Source: Dicyema japonicum
Lineage: Eukaryota > Dicyemida > Rhombozoa > Dicyemidae
Reading direction: 5' to 3'
DNA: 64,000 bases
Assembly: GCA_011109175.1 (NCBI GenBank)
Contig: RDEW01000099.1
Coordinates: forward strand, 26,960 to 90,959
Numbering within the stretch: position 1 is the first letter of the stretch; each line of letters begins with the position of its first letter. A program made the position numbers and the translations under genes. Shown one piece after another: positions 1 to 11,159 of this stretch. The notes beneath the pieces were generated by a model. The model saw only the letters and a list, made by a program, of their open reading frames with translations. It was not told where the DNA came from and ran no database searches.

Positions 1-1857
1 TATTTATTTATTTTACATTGTTTGTCATCTTCTGACTTTAGTCCATGACCACCTAATTGGTTAGCAAATGGCTTCAAATCAGATATTTTTAATTGATTGA
101 GATTTTCAAACATCAATTTATTTTTCGATTGTATTTTATTAGTTTTTAAGTTTGCTATTAAATAATATTAAATTTCTAATAAATTAATAAATAAATTACA
201 ATCGAGACATCTGGTGCGGCCGGAAGTATTACAGCCTTTTCCTAAAGAAAATCAGGGGGAAATTGGCCCACCGTAAGAAATACGTGCGGGAAGCGGTCTG
301 GCTGAGCCAACTAATTGGAATCGCAGTTGTCCGCGAAAACGTTTACTCCGTAATGTCTGCAGCCGCTCTCCCCCATAGTTAATAATTAATATTTTACTTT
401 AATAAAATAACTGACAGTTTTTTTATTCTTAAATTAATAAATAAGTTTATTGCAAATTAATATTTTCCGAAATTTCTTAACTAGTAGAACGGAAATAAAC
501 CGATTATCTTAATCTGACCGTAAGAATTGAGATCTTGGTTGAGGAATATCTTCATCTCTTTAAATCAGTGATCTTGGGGCAATAAATAAAGGAAAGAATT
601 CATGCAAGAAATAGAATTTAATTTATTTTTAACGAAATACGTGTATTTTCTTAATTCATTATTTTTGTAGTTTTTTTTCATTATTATTTTTAAAATGAAC
701 AAGTAAAGTCTTTTAGTTAAGCGGTCAGGATTGTATGAGCTTTTCCTCTGATCACCTTCATCTCGAGCCTAGGCCTTAATATATGTCACCGTCATTACGT
801 GAAACTCCACTGGAACCAATCAAAATACAAATTAGTTCCATGGATATTTCAGAGTTTTCTAATTTGAATGTTGCAATTTTTATATTTTAAAATCATAAAG
901 TGACAAAAATCCACTCAAATGAATAGAATGGCATTTTAATGATATTTTATTATTTTTAATTAGCAAAAAACTTTATTAATTTCACGTACGACGAAGTTCC
1001 ATGTGCGGACGGTGATGATGTATTTTAATAACTCAATATAATAAATAATCATTTTGCTATCTTGTTCTCCTCCTAATATTGACACAAACGAAGCTCCTCT
1101 ACCGCTGGAACTTCGTATCCATTAAAGCCTTGCGTTGCACTCACAACATGGATCTACACTACTATATGACATTCTTCTCCGTTTTGTCCATCCTGCCTTC
1201 TGGACGACAAGAATACATATTCCTTTCTCCAGGTCCTTCTCCTAGTTCTGCAAGCACTTGATACAACCGACTGATCTCAGACCGTTCGCTCTTGGCTGTG
1301 TCGTTCTTGTCTGCCGCCGGTTTTCTTTACTCGAAGGTATCGGGGATAAATAAATGTCCTGAGTAGGAAGACATGGATTAATCGTATAATGATTATATTA
1401 ATCATGTGGTTAAATGACCTCGAATTAGTTTACTAATACTAATTCTTTAATCTCTTTTCAAAACTCAAGTCTCCTACGATCTGTAAGAGCTCATTCCAGT
1501 CCAAGGGGATCCAGTTTTACTTGAATCTGGAGACTTCCAGACTCACGCGATAACTCAACTGTTGACTCTATGCATCAGCCTCCCCCGTAGCTCAATATTC
1601 CTTACAAACCGTGCCTTGTTAGCTAACTGATTTTTAAATAACAAATTTCCCTCATTCCTTACTTTAGAAGTTGACAAATTGGTCTCTATGGTGATTGCAT
1701 GAGTATTTGGTTAAACAGACCAAGGGATAATTATGCATTAACCTAGGGAACAGAATGTCGTTCAGGCATTGGAAGTCTCATGAGATAGACGAACCCGTGA
1801 CCTAAGCCACTTTGCCCGACACGGTTGTTAACTAAATTAATAATAGTCTATTAGTAA
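1..1857. other. AT-rich spacer with one GC-rich island
   Basis: No gene could be supported here. A GC-richer island at about 205-378 stands out from the AT-rich flanks. Its last bases, read on the minus strand, resemble the GCGGC-rich end of the LINE 3' fragments near 14.0, 16.6 and 31.0 kb, so it may be part of a retroelement, but the match is short. The 60-codon reading at 1079-1261 has no recognisable features. Confidence 0.4.
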
Positions 1858-2523
1858 ACGATATTCTGATAACTCATGCAGATGATATTTTTCTGTCCTC
1901 ACGTGATCTGGATATTCAGGTTGCCATCTCAGGATTAAAACAACAACTGGAAACTTAACGCTTGGTTAGAGGACAACCACCTATCAATTAGCCACGGGAA
2001 ATTAATTACTATGCTATCCACCACTGGCAGCAGACGGACTTTGAAGCTAAAGGTGGATTATACATAAATCCCATATAGTAATTACCAGAAAATCAGGAGA
2101 ATCACCTTCGATATGGTTTTATCAGCATATCGAAAACGTGATTATCAGAAGCCTCTCAGGATTTTTTATGGCAGTGCGTCAAGCCATTCATCTCTTATGC
2201 ATGTGTTTCTTGGAGTCCTTAGGATCAATTCGTAGAAGATATAACCTCATGGAAAAGGGTTTAGAAAAGGCGGAACAGTGGAATTGTGTAAATAAATGCT
2301 CATCAGTGATATTTCAGAAATAACTAATGCAGGTAAACATTCAGGATGTCCGTTCTATCAAACAATTCTCTTTCCGGTATTTGCATGTGTGGGTTCAGGA
2401 GAGGATCACCTCATCAAACTGAAGGCACTGTTGAAATTTGTTGGATCACTTGCCGGTCGAAATTTCACTCCTGCCCTATTCGGACAAAAGGTTCCATGCA
2501 TATGCGATGCTGATAAAAATTGA
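1858..2523 (+). pseudogene. LINE reverse-transcriptase remnant (palm and thumb)
   Basis: The reading ILITHADDIFLSS (1863-1901) carries the Ala-Asp-Asp core of a reverse-transcriptase catalytic box. After one frameshift near 1956 it continues as NAWLEDNHLSISHGKLITML, the usual segment after the active site in Jockey/CR1-type elements. Further shifts and stops follow. The segment around 2185-2220 recurs in part near 5195-5230. The 75-codon reading at 2296-2523 may be a decayed C-terminal part. No upstream fingers domain or endonuclease is present, so this is a truncated dead copy. The clade cannot be set from this piece. Confidence 0.7.
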
Positions 2524-3302
2524 CGACTAAATCATAATTTTAAATAACAATAGGAATCAAGATTAACTATCATCTTCAGATAGATGATTAGCAAAGTTCT
2601 TTCAATTTTTTGACCAGTCAGGATTTGAAACCAACATTTCGTCAAACAAAACCTCGGGTTTGAACTGTCTTCCAACTCCTTTATCTAACAAAGTTCATAA
2701 AAAGGTGTGAGAAGAGGGATTTTATCCATTACACGCAATATAGAAATTTTGAGCAATAAACACTTAATCCCCTCAACAATGCATTATTAGTCACTAGGCT
2801 CAATAGCCTAATAAATTATAATGGAACAATAAATAATGAAGAAACGAATATTCGTGAATTGTACTTTTAATAACAAATTATATACACTTTCTAAGCATTT
2901 GAAGCAAAATACATTTTGGATGTCGATGTCCTTTACGCTTCCTGATCGTTAGCTAGAGACTTCAACCATTCTAGGTAATTTCGTAGGGTGACAGGCAGAG
3001 TTTATCTTAAGATTTAACAAAGCGTTCCTCTTAACAACACTAAAACTTTCCATAGATATGCTTGGTTAGGAGGTTAGTCCATACAGTCTTCAGCGAAACT
3101 CAGCTATTCCAGGGCTATTGGTTTACAATCAAAATCTCGTAGATCGTTTTACAAAAAATCCTAATCAGCCAGCTTTGTGATGTTATATTGATAACAAATG
3201 AGACAAATAAATATACAAAACAATTAGTAAAGAAATATATTACACAATCACAAAGACCCATTTCTAACACAATTACGATGCACTTGGGGTCTACTTCCAA
3301 CA
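2524..3302. other. spacer downstream of Dishevelled
   Basis: AT-rich sequence without a recognisable coding region, RNA gene or repeat. It would contain the 3' UTR and polyadenylation site of the minus-strand Dishevelled gene that ends at 3303. The antisense 70-codon reading at 3115-3327 has no family features. Confidence 0.4.
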
Positions 3303-4993
3303 CTAAACAGTGAGATAGCCCGCCCACAACTCCTCAGTCCTACAATCACCCAAAATCATACTCTCCACAATAGCATCAGCAACCACATAATAACGACGTT
3401 CTGAAAACTCAGTCTTTTTTCCCACCAAAATAGCATCCCTCACAAAACCGCACTCAACCATGCTCATTGCGTAGGAGACCGCATCTTTTCGTCGACAAAT
3501 TCCATCCACGTGCTCTAACAGCCAAGAGACCAGCTCTGAACCAAGAAAAGCACTTGAAATCGTCATCTTCAGCCATAGTCTGTCTCGAATAGGCAGAGCA
3601 TTGTCGATGTCCGTCCTCATCATGGCTGCCACCACAGCAAACATATCAGTGTTTAAACTCAATTGTTGGTGACACGTGGGAGTTACTATGGTACCCGAAT
3701 CCGCAGAAAACCTCGTTATACTACGATCACATAACAACGAATCGAGAAAATCATTCGAATCGAAGTCAGCAAATACAAGAGCAACCTTTTTCCTAAAAAT
3801 CACAAATAGAGACTTTTCAGGATTCAAAGCCACGTGGAGAAGTTTCATGGACTCTGAGTTTGAAAAATTTTCCAATGATCTTCCATTGACCTCCAAAACA
3901 AGCATTCCGGTAGAAATCCGACCATCGATTTCGGCTGCACCACTAAACACTAAAGCAAACGAAAAAACCCGCGTAAAATTGAATCGACTAAAATTCCTTG
4001 GTCGTTTCCTGCTTTGTCGACTCTGCCAGAAAATCTTATTCCAACAGGGACGTAAGATGAAATATAAAGTTCTACTTTGACGATTTGGACATCGGCAGAG
4101 GTAACCCTAGAAAGAAGGGAAGTACAGAGGCTGGGACAGTTAATTTTCTTGGTTTATCACATAAATACTTTATTCATTAACTTATCATTCCAGTTTGACC
4201 ACGAATATCCTGTTGCAATGGAGGAGTGTCTAATATGACAAATTAATGGCTTACGATGATTTTAACGGGGGATCGATGTTTTCACCACTACAGGTCTTTC
4301 CACTTCTAGTGATAACAAAAACGTTAGGAAATTTAATTATAACAATAAAATTTAAAAAATTGGTTAACCACATAAAAATTATATATTATTTTAAATATAC
4401 GCAAAAATTTTATAATTATTTTTTACCACAAAGATTTATATATAGATTTAGTAAATTGATAAATAATGGTTAACACGTAAAAGTAATATTTAACGTAATA
4501 TTGAAAACAAAATTACCTTAAATTTAATTTAAAGAATTTATTAAATGTTATAATGTTGGTTAACCACATAAAAAATAAACATTAAATAATTAATAATCAA
4601 AATTTACAGAGTAGAGGATTTCGCCGAAACAACGCAGACAGAATTACCGGGAGAATTCCTCTCAGCATTTTTTATTAACTAACAATTGTCAACCAAAAGT
4701 ACCCAAAACTCGAGTTTTCCGTTGTGAGGGACTCTTATTAAGTCAGTATCCTTGACCTCCGCTCTCACAGATCTGGGAGTCATAATATCAGCATACCCAA
4801 ATTCGTCGTCCTGTGAGGAAATAAAAAACCTGTAATTGTTGGATATCTCTAGTTCATTCTTTAGTTTGGTGACAGGAACAAATATGGAATCCTCTGCATT
4901 GTAGGGCGTTTGATGTAGTCGTTTGACTTCAATTTCGTATATGTAAGGCGTATTATCGTTTTCGAAATGCAGTATAACTTTAATAGAAGACAT
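3303..4993 (-). CDS. dsh: Dishevelled homologue (DIX-PDZ-DEP), six exons
   Basis: Cytoplasmic scaffold of Wnt signalling that passes Frizzled signals to beta-catenin or planar polarity branches. Exon 1 (4993-4703, ATG chosen at 4993) encodes the DIX polymerisation domain, with the family's DDEFG and final EFW. The PDZ domain starts near 4095 (VQIVKVELYISSYVPVGIRF) and continues into the last exon as GGAAEIDGRI and LVLEVNGRSLENFSN. DEP follows with IRDRLWLKMTISSAFLGSEL and ends at RRYYVVAD. Inferred introns, all GT...AG: 4679-4702 (24 bp), 4306-4607 (302), 4230-4254 (25), 4148-4168 (21), 3943-3968 (26). Removing them leaves exactly 431 codons with no internal stop. At 430 residues it is much shorter than typical animal Dishevelled (about 600-750); linkers and C-terminal tail are lost. 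Domain identity is certain; the 302-bp intron is the least certain join. Confidence 0.92.
4362..4575. repeat. GGTTAACCACATAAAA motif repeats in the long dsh intron
   Basis: The 16-base motif occurs at 4362-4377 and 4558-4573, with a degenerate copy at 4468-4482. The surrounding sequence is almost pure A/T. All copies fall inside the only long intron inferred for the Dishevelled gene. A 75-codon plus-strand reading at 4246-4473 is low-complexity translation of this intron. Confidence 0.6.
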
Positions 4994-4996
4994 CAC

Positions 4997-5855
4997 CTAG
5001 TAACACGGCAACATATTTTAAAATTTCAGTATTTTTTAATTTTTAATATTAATTTTAAAATTATTTAAAATATTATAAAATTAATTTTTTATTTCGGCGA
5101 TTTAACATCATCATCGTGACATGAGCATGTGTTTTTAGAATTATGTAGGGTCAGAAACCATCCAGTCCTGAATTGTATATCAAGTAGTAGTTCGATCCAC
5201 GCATCTCCTATGCATGTGCTTCCTGGAGTCAATTCATCTCTTATTCTAAGATCTCGGCTGCAAACAAAATATCAGACATAGTCACACATAGTTATTATCA
5301 GATAGAAAGGCCGACATTATTGTCTTTAGAGTTACCAATTAGGTGGGCTCAAGAGAAGATCACTTAACCCAAGTTCCAATTAGTCTACGTACCGTACTCA
5401 CTGGTGATCTATTGTATACTTTTCTTTTCCCATTGTTGCGTCTGTGTTGTGATGCATAGTCAAACCCCGGTCTTGTTTCCTAATAAAAACTCTTAAGCTA
5501 AATGTTTACGGTATCCGCAGAAAAGTTCTGGAACGTCGTTTCCTGATTGTGAATCTCCACGTGCAAATTGCAGTTATTTGTGATTGCAGTATAGATCAAT
5601 CCCTTTCCTAGTTTCCAGGATTTTATGTAAAGCGTTGCCTATTTATTCACAAACTCTCGAATGTTGATCCCAAGGAAGGAAAAACAAAAGATCGGCTGGG
5701 ACACGGCGAAAGGTGATCAGTCCCGTGGACCTCAAGCGTACGTGAAGGCCACAGTGGCGACTTTTCCTTCCCGGTCTTGTATATGAAGACATTAAGACCC
5801 AAACCACATATTGATTATAATTCAAAGCCAGAGAATTGTTAGTGAGTTAATATAG
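4997..5855. other. intergenic spacer between dsh and the peptidase gene
   Basis: It should hold the promoter and 5' UTR of dsh and the 3' UTR of the peptidase, both on the minus strand. No TATA element or start signal was defined. Around 5195-5230 there is a short match to the LINE fragment at 2185-2220. A GC-richer stretch at 5660-5790 stands out but has no identifiable product. Confidence 0.4.
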
Positions 5856-6979
5856 TTATTTCAATATTGGATAAATAGCATATTTGAGATAATGGCAATT
5901 ACCCTTCCCACGTGCAAGTCTCATGTAGCCACTCTCACCCCAACGTATACCCCAACTATTTTTTATAAGCCAGTATTTTTCTCCTTTAGATTCTCCATAC
6001 CCAACCACCACACTAAAATGGGATAAACCGCCTTGACAGTTTTTCATGTGAAATATACCTCAACAAATAAAAATCACTACCCCCAAAATACATTTTAAAA
6101 CGAATCATATCACCCTTCATACTCACGCCTACAGGACCTTTATTTACGAGAACATTTTGAAGGATTTTTTCAGACGGAGAAAAGATAACTTTAACTTTTT
6201 TCAATTTAAAGCGAATGTCTGGTCTGCCTCTAAATTTGCATTTTTGAACCTATAAATTGAAATAAATTGAACTTTCCCCTCATATGGATATCGTCTGCTA
6301 GAACTGAGTCCCCCGTTGTGCTTTATGAAATTAAATGCTCGTTTTGATTTCCCCCCATTACATCCATGATTTACTGCGCAGTCTATAATACTCTGCTCAC
6401 TAAATGAGACCAGTTTTCTGTATTTGAAAGCGTAATAAGATTCCAAAAGAGCAGTCTACGAATTTCAAATCACAATAAACAGTCCCAAACGCGTAGCATG
6501 CCCCACACAATCCCTGGTCCTTCACGGCAGTTACAAATTTGATTTTCCTCCAATCTAAAGATTTTGGAAATTTGAAAGAATCTCCAAACAGTAACTCATC
6601 CTCAAAATCCTCATATGAAGTGTCATTCCTCACAAATCAAAGTTATTTCCCTTGAATACCTCACTGGTTGTCTAGGATAAATAATGAACATACCATATCA
6701 GAAAATCTATTTATTCCTAATTGGAACGATGATTTTCCCGCCATTTTGTGGTTTTCGAGGATATTCAGGTTAGCAATGAATATAGCCTTTCGGACTTCAA
6801 ATTCCAAGCCAAAATAGGTTTTGTCTAGATAGATTATTATAATTACTGTATTGGTAGAGAAAGCTATTCCATTTTACATTCAAATGATCTTTCTGTACTA
6901 AAGGGTATGAGTCATATTTGAATGAAATTGCTGTTCGAGTAAGATAAGTTAATTGAATTATAAAAATCAGGCTAATCAT
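5856..6979 (-). CDS. cathepsin-L-like papain-family cysteine peptidase
   Basis: Secreted or lysosomal C1A endopeptidase. The ATG at 6979 starts a hydrophobic signal peptide ([13 protein letters not shown]). An I29 inhibitor prodomain follows, with an ERFNIN-like helix ([20 protein letters not shown]) and GINRFSDM. The mature domain starts near FPKSLDWRK. Active-site block is [12 protein letters not shown], with oxyanion Gln and nucleophile Cys; the near-invariant Trp after Cys is Tyr. Catalytic His is in [11 protein letters not shown] and Asn in [14 protein letters not shown] is also present. Introns: 6825-6846 (22 bp), 6672-6693 (22), 6456-6480 (25), 6250-6272 (23), 6059-6080 (22). Between prodomain and mature domain, either a 50-bp intron (6610-6659) or a one-base lesion restores frame; with the intron the CDS is exactly 320 codons. 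That is near the usual family length. Host-tissue feeding is possible but is inference. Confidence 0.93.
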
Positions 6980-7540
6980 TATGATAATTAATTCTAATAT
7001 ATTTTATTAAAATAAAAATGTTATTTTATTAAATTAATTAATTATGTAAATTAAATTTATTTTTTTTGTTCCGCTCACAACTTGATTCATCCGTACAGGA
7101 AGTGTGTCGGCTATCGGATAGAACACCAAGAAAGGATGAGGCGGCTTCTTAAGGAGGCCTGGATCACCTGTAAGCCCTCGCTTTCTTTTATTTTGTCTGA
7201 AATTCTTGGTTACAAATAAATAAACTTGAAACGTCTGGTTCCCTTCCTCCTGCGACGATGGAATTCTTGAATCGTCTAGGAAACGCCGCATTAAAAATGA
7301 AGTAAAACTAATTTCTAGCAATCTCTACCTTTTTGATGATCGAAAAGTTGTTGAATAATCGAGAAACCATTGTATATGAATGAATTCTTTGAATTCCTTA
7401 AGAAATACAAGACTTATCAATCTCCCCATATCTCCCTGCATAATCAACTTTCTAAATCTCTATATATTAAAGCTCGTTTTCACATATTTTCGATCATTCA
7501 AATAAAAAACAGCACTTTTCAGTGGAAGCAAAATATAGCT
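6980..7540. other. spacer upstream of the peptidase gene
   Basis: Contains the presumed promoter of the minus-strand peptidase. The immediate 100 bases upstream are almost wholly A/T. GC-richer sequence at 7070-7290 encodes nothing recognisable in either direction. Confidence 0.35.
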
Positions 7541-7702
7541 CCACACAGGCAGGCACACAGTTTATTAGAGTAAGAACAGTTATGATAACTATCGGTACAA
7601 AGAGAACCAAGGAATGTTCCTACCTTCTTTTTCTTTATGTTGCATGTGAGTCCTAGACGATCTGGTTCCGCAGTGGAGTATTCCCAGATGACAGCGTCAC
7701 TC
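7541..7702. repeat. dispersed repeat D, copy 1
   Basis: About 160 bases align with 36978-37155 in the same orientation. Shared blocks include CAGGCA..ACACA near the left end, GAACCAAGGAATG in the middle and TTCCGCAGTG with GACG/AGCGTCACTC on the right. Read on the minus strand, an AATAAA-like signal lies near the left edge, so this could be the 3' end of a retroposed transcript. A 100-codon minus-strand reading (7519-7821) overlaps it but matches no family I know. Confidence 0.7.
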
Positions 7703-7954
7703 ATACCAAAAGCATCATTGATGCTGGGAACCTCTAGCCGCAATGTACAGCAGGGAGATTCGCTTCCAGAACCATCGGGATTTTGTCCTGAACAATCCTG
7801 ACTAAAAACTAACGATTTCAAGCGGATCCTAACCTCATTTCAATGTCGTAGTCCACGCTCATAGCTAACCTCCCGGCTGTAATCAACACAAAAGCAAATA
7901 TCGTGTAATATAGCATAAATCATATTTCCACGAATGTGAAGTCACTAGGCCATA

Positions 7955-10420
7955 CCAAGTGAGTACAATCGGGACAATCTTGACCTCTGCTTGGTGTATC
8001 AACTCCATGCCTTTGGAAAGAAGGTCATGCTACCTCAGCTTTTCGCATTCCACCTGCTGTAGATTTTGGGAAGATGTTATTCCCACTCCGACCAAGATAA
8101 TTTTTGTTTCCTTTTTTATCAAAAACGAACAGGTCTGGCTTGTTATTCTCAATCATTATGTCTGTTTTGGTAAAGGTGTCAACTCTGATTTCAACTGAGT
8201 CATTCATTACAATGGATTGCACTGAATGAGTCTTCAGTTTCTTCTCGTTTTTGAGACCAAACTCTCTGCAAAAGTGGAAATGTAGACACCTTACGACTTC
8301 GTTATGTCTTCTTACATAATCCCCATGCAACATCTTTTCACACCTTGTGGCACAATGATCCACGGTCTTCTTCCACTTTTTACAATGGGTGCACATTGCA
8401 TTTTGTTCTCCAATAACAAATTCCTATCTTGAATAAGGCAGAATAAGGTTTCCGACCTTGGGAGTTATTCCCTTTTAGAAGCCAATGAGAGGAATGCTCT
8501 ATATTCACATAATCCTCCAACAAATTCTTATAAATAACGGAATGAAGACTCTTCAATCTTATATGAGTCATTAAACCTTTTTGCATGTTCGATATCAATT
8601 TTATATCCAACTCAGAAGTGTCGCAAATACTTGTGCCTTAGAAATCCTTGATTAATGCCAAATGTGTTTTCTCCAAATGTTCGGCTTGAAGAATAGCGGC
8701 ACTTCTACTGCAAACAGTACTTCTGAGTTTCAAATCATGAAAAAATCCATATAAAATCTTTTCACTTAGAAGAGAGATTAAGCGTAGCCCTATCCCAAGT
8801 AATTCCTTGTTAAATAGAGCCTCTGCTTGCATGCAGGTTTGAGATCAATATGGTGCGGATAGCTGAGTCAATGAAATCGTATTCACAGGGTTCCACATTA
8901 ATGAGTCCAATATAATAGTTATATAAAGACAGAGCATGCTCATTAATAGCCTTAAACAAATTCACTGCGTTAGTTTGGTATTCACCAGTTTCTCAATTCT
9001 CTGGTTTACTTGCGAAGAAATTATTTTTAACATTTCTGGCTTTTGAATTTGTCCGGAAGGACCTTCCAATACACCGAGGTATTTATATCCATCCATTCCC
9101 TCTAACAACTTGGCTTCATCTGATAACAAGACATTTGTAGCGGACTTTTCTAGATTCCTTTCCAGCCCTACAGCACTGAAGTACAAATTAACATTTCCAT
9201 CATTTTTACACATCTTCACTAGTCAAAATAAGTTTTAACTCGTCAATAAATAAAATGATAAGTTGAAATGACGAGACTGATCATCATGTAAAACGGAGAC
9301 TTTTGGATACTTATATGTCAATAAACGGCTAAGTGGGTCAAGAGCACTAAGACAAATAATATAGGGGATAGACTATCCCCCTGCAAAATTCCCCTTTCAA
9401 TCTGAATATCACGAATATTTTTATTATTCAACATTAGTTTCACTCTCCAATGCATAATCAGTAATCTCCGGGTTTTTCAAGGACTTCCATTAAAAAGTTG
9501 TGGTCAACGAGTCAAATGCTTTATTGACGTCAATCCATGCAGCATATAATCCACCTCCATTTACTTTATTAAGTGATTTATTGACTAGTACCTGTTCTTT
9601 AGCACCCTGACATCTCTTCCTTGTTCCCATCTGGTTTTCAGAAAGATGGCCAAACGCTTTCACATAATCCGCTAGTTTGGCATTAATACACTTTGTCATA
9701 AGTTTATAGAGTGACGACATGCATGTAGTAGGGCGTAAGTCCTTTGGTGACTGTGACGCTTATCATTTTTGGATCAAGTACGTAATTCCAGTAAAAACCA
9801 GTTTCCAGGGACGTACTCTCCGATTATAATCCTAAGCATTTCGGTATAGATAAATTCATGCAGTGCGATAAATTTCTTAAGTAAGAAATTGTGAATCCCA
9901 TCACAACCTAGAGCCTCCTTTTCCATAATTCTTCCAAAAGTCTGCGCATTTTTCATTATCAATTGACGCAGTAACATTATTATCCGTAGGGGTTAGGTTT
10001 CTGTAATATGATCTTCAATTTAATTCGAAATTTAGATTATCAAGGCGAAATTTCTTGCGGGACTCAGATACACACAATTTCTTTTCGAGAATTTTAATTT
10101 TATCTTTAATGTACCAAATAATCCTCGCTCTTTCACCATGATTTTTTTTTTATATCCCACAAACGCTAATGCGTGACAAGTCATAGGTTTTTCTTCGGTT
10201 GGCAAAGTCTTCATAAAAAAAAACTTTTTAGTTAGCAAAAGAAATGATTTCCACTTTTCAATTTATATTCTCTTTCATTTTGATGGCTCATTTTTTTCAC
10301 TGAAATAATCTGATATGTAACTTGACCAGTATAAATAAGAGTAGAAATTTGATCCATAGAAGTTATAAAGATCTTTTTAACCCATTGGCTAATGACTCAC
10401 TTCAAACACTCCAGTGAGTT
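7955..10420 (-). pseudogene. R2-like non-LTR retrotransposon (RT plus restriction-like endonuclease)
   Basis: Read 5' to 3' on the minus strand: a weak N-terminal region (10420-10030); RT fingers with LGCDGIHNFLLKKF (9910-9860); RT palm with LSENQMGTRKRCQGAKEQVL (9650-9590) and AAWIDVNKAFDS; a later RT block with YKYLGVLEG (9090-9060). The C-terminal part has a CCHC finger (CTHCKKWKKTVDHCATRC, 8394-8341). It ends with a PD-(D/E)xK endonuclease block, NKPDLFVFDKK (about 8150-8110) and, after a frameshift, VGVGITSSQNLQQVE. This finger-then-endonuclease order is diagnostic of R2/CRE-type elements, which usually insert at specific sites. The active-site YxDD region between 9490 and 9220 is scrambled, and several frameshifts and stops mark it as dead. 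Confidence 0.85.
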
Positions 10421-11159
10421 ATTGTCAATCTTGAAATAAGGAATCTTTTTGGTTCGGGGTCTCGAGCTTTGTTCAATTTGCTCGGCAATTATCAATTGTT
10501 CCATAAATGTGGGTCGGCAGTGATCGTATAATCTAGGGTCCAGGGACGGTGAATTAAATTTAGAAATTGATACACCATCTTCAACAGGATCCTTAGCTCA
10601 CTGGGTACTTGTTGGCGTCTTTGAATATATAATAGCTTCCTAAACTCAGACTCTGTTATATCTTCAACGAAAGTAGACTTGAAAGGTCTCCAGAATAACT
10701 TTCCATCCTTCCCGTGTCATTCACCGACAACATTTAATTGCTAAATTTTGGAGGTCGTCTTATTATTTCTATTACCGTGGTTGTCAATTACATAAAATCA
10801 CATTCACTTCAGAATCGTTTTTTTTTCGATTATTATGTGAAGAAAATGAAGATAATTGCTCTCAGCAGTATTTCTAGTTAGAGTTCTGTGTAAAACTTTC
10901 GAACTTCCAACATCAAATCGATCTCGGACAGAATCATCGGCCTTCCATTTATTACTTCAATACTTTTTTTGCAAAGTAAGGAATTCAATTAAATTATTAA
11001 CTTTAGGAAACTGGCAACCGTTAAAAAACGCTGCCAGAGATCCATTACTTTTGCAGGAGGTGGGCTTTTCCTTAGTGTTCTTTGTAGATCAGTGAATGTT
11101 CTCCATATGTGTCATGGGGAGGTTGGGAAGTTGGGTGGATTAAAGTAATGGGGAGTTGG
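10421..11159. other. no gene recognised
   Basis: May include the decayed 5' part of the neighbouring R2-like element (minus strand up to about 10700). The 79-codon plus reading at 10856-11095 has no family features. Confidence 0.35.

Noticed and set aside
3676-4080. 134-codon plus-strand reading
   Set aside because: Exact antisense of the Dishevelled PDZ and linker exons; it has no domain of its own.
4246-4473. 75-codon plus-strand reading
   Set aside because: Overlaps the A/T-rich 302-bp intron of dsh; composition is Ile/Lys/Phe noise.
3303-6979. Myxozoan or orthonectid origin of the window
   Set aside because: Both are parasitic animals, but the run of introns at 21-26 bases fits dicyemids better; the choice remains inference.
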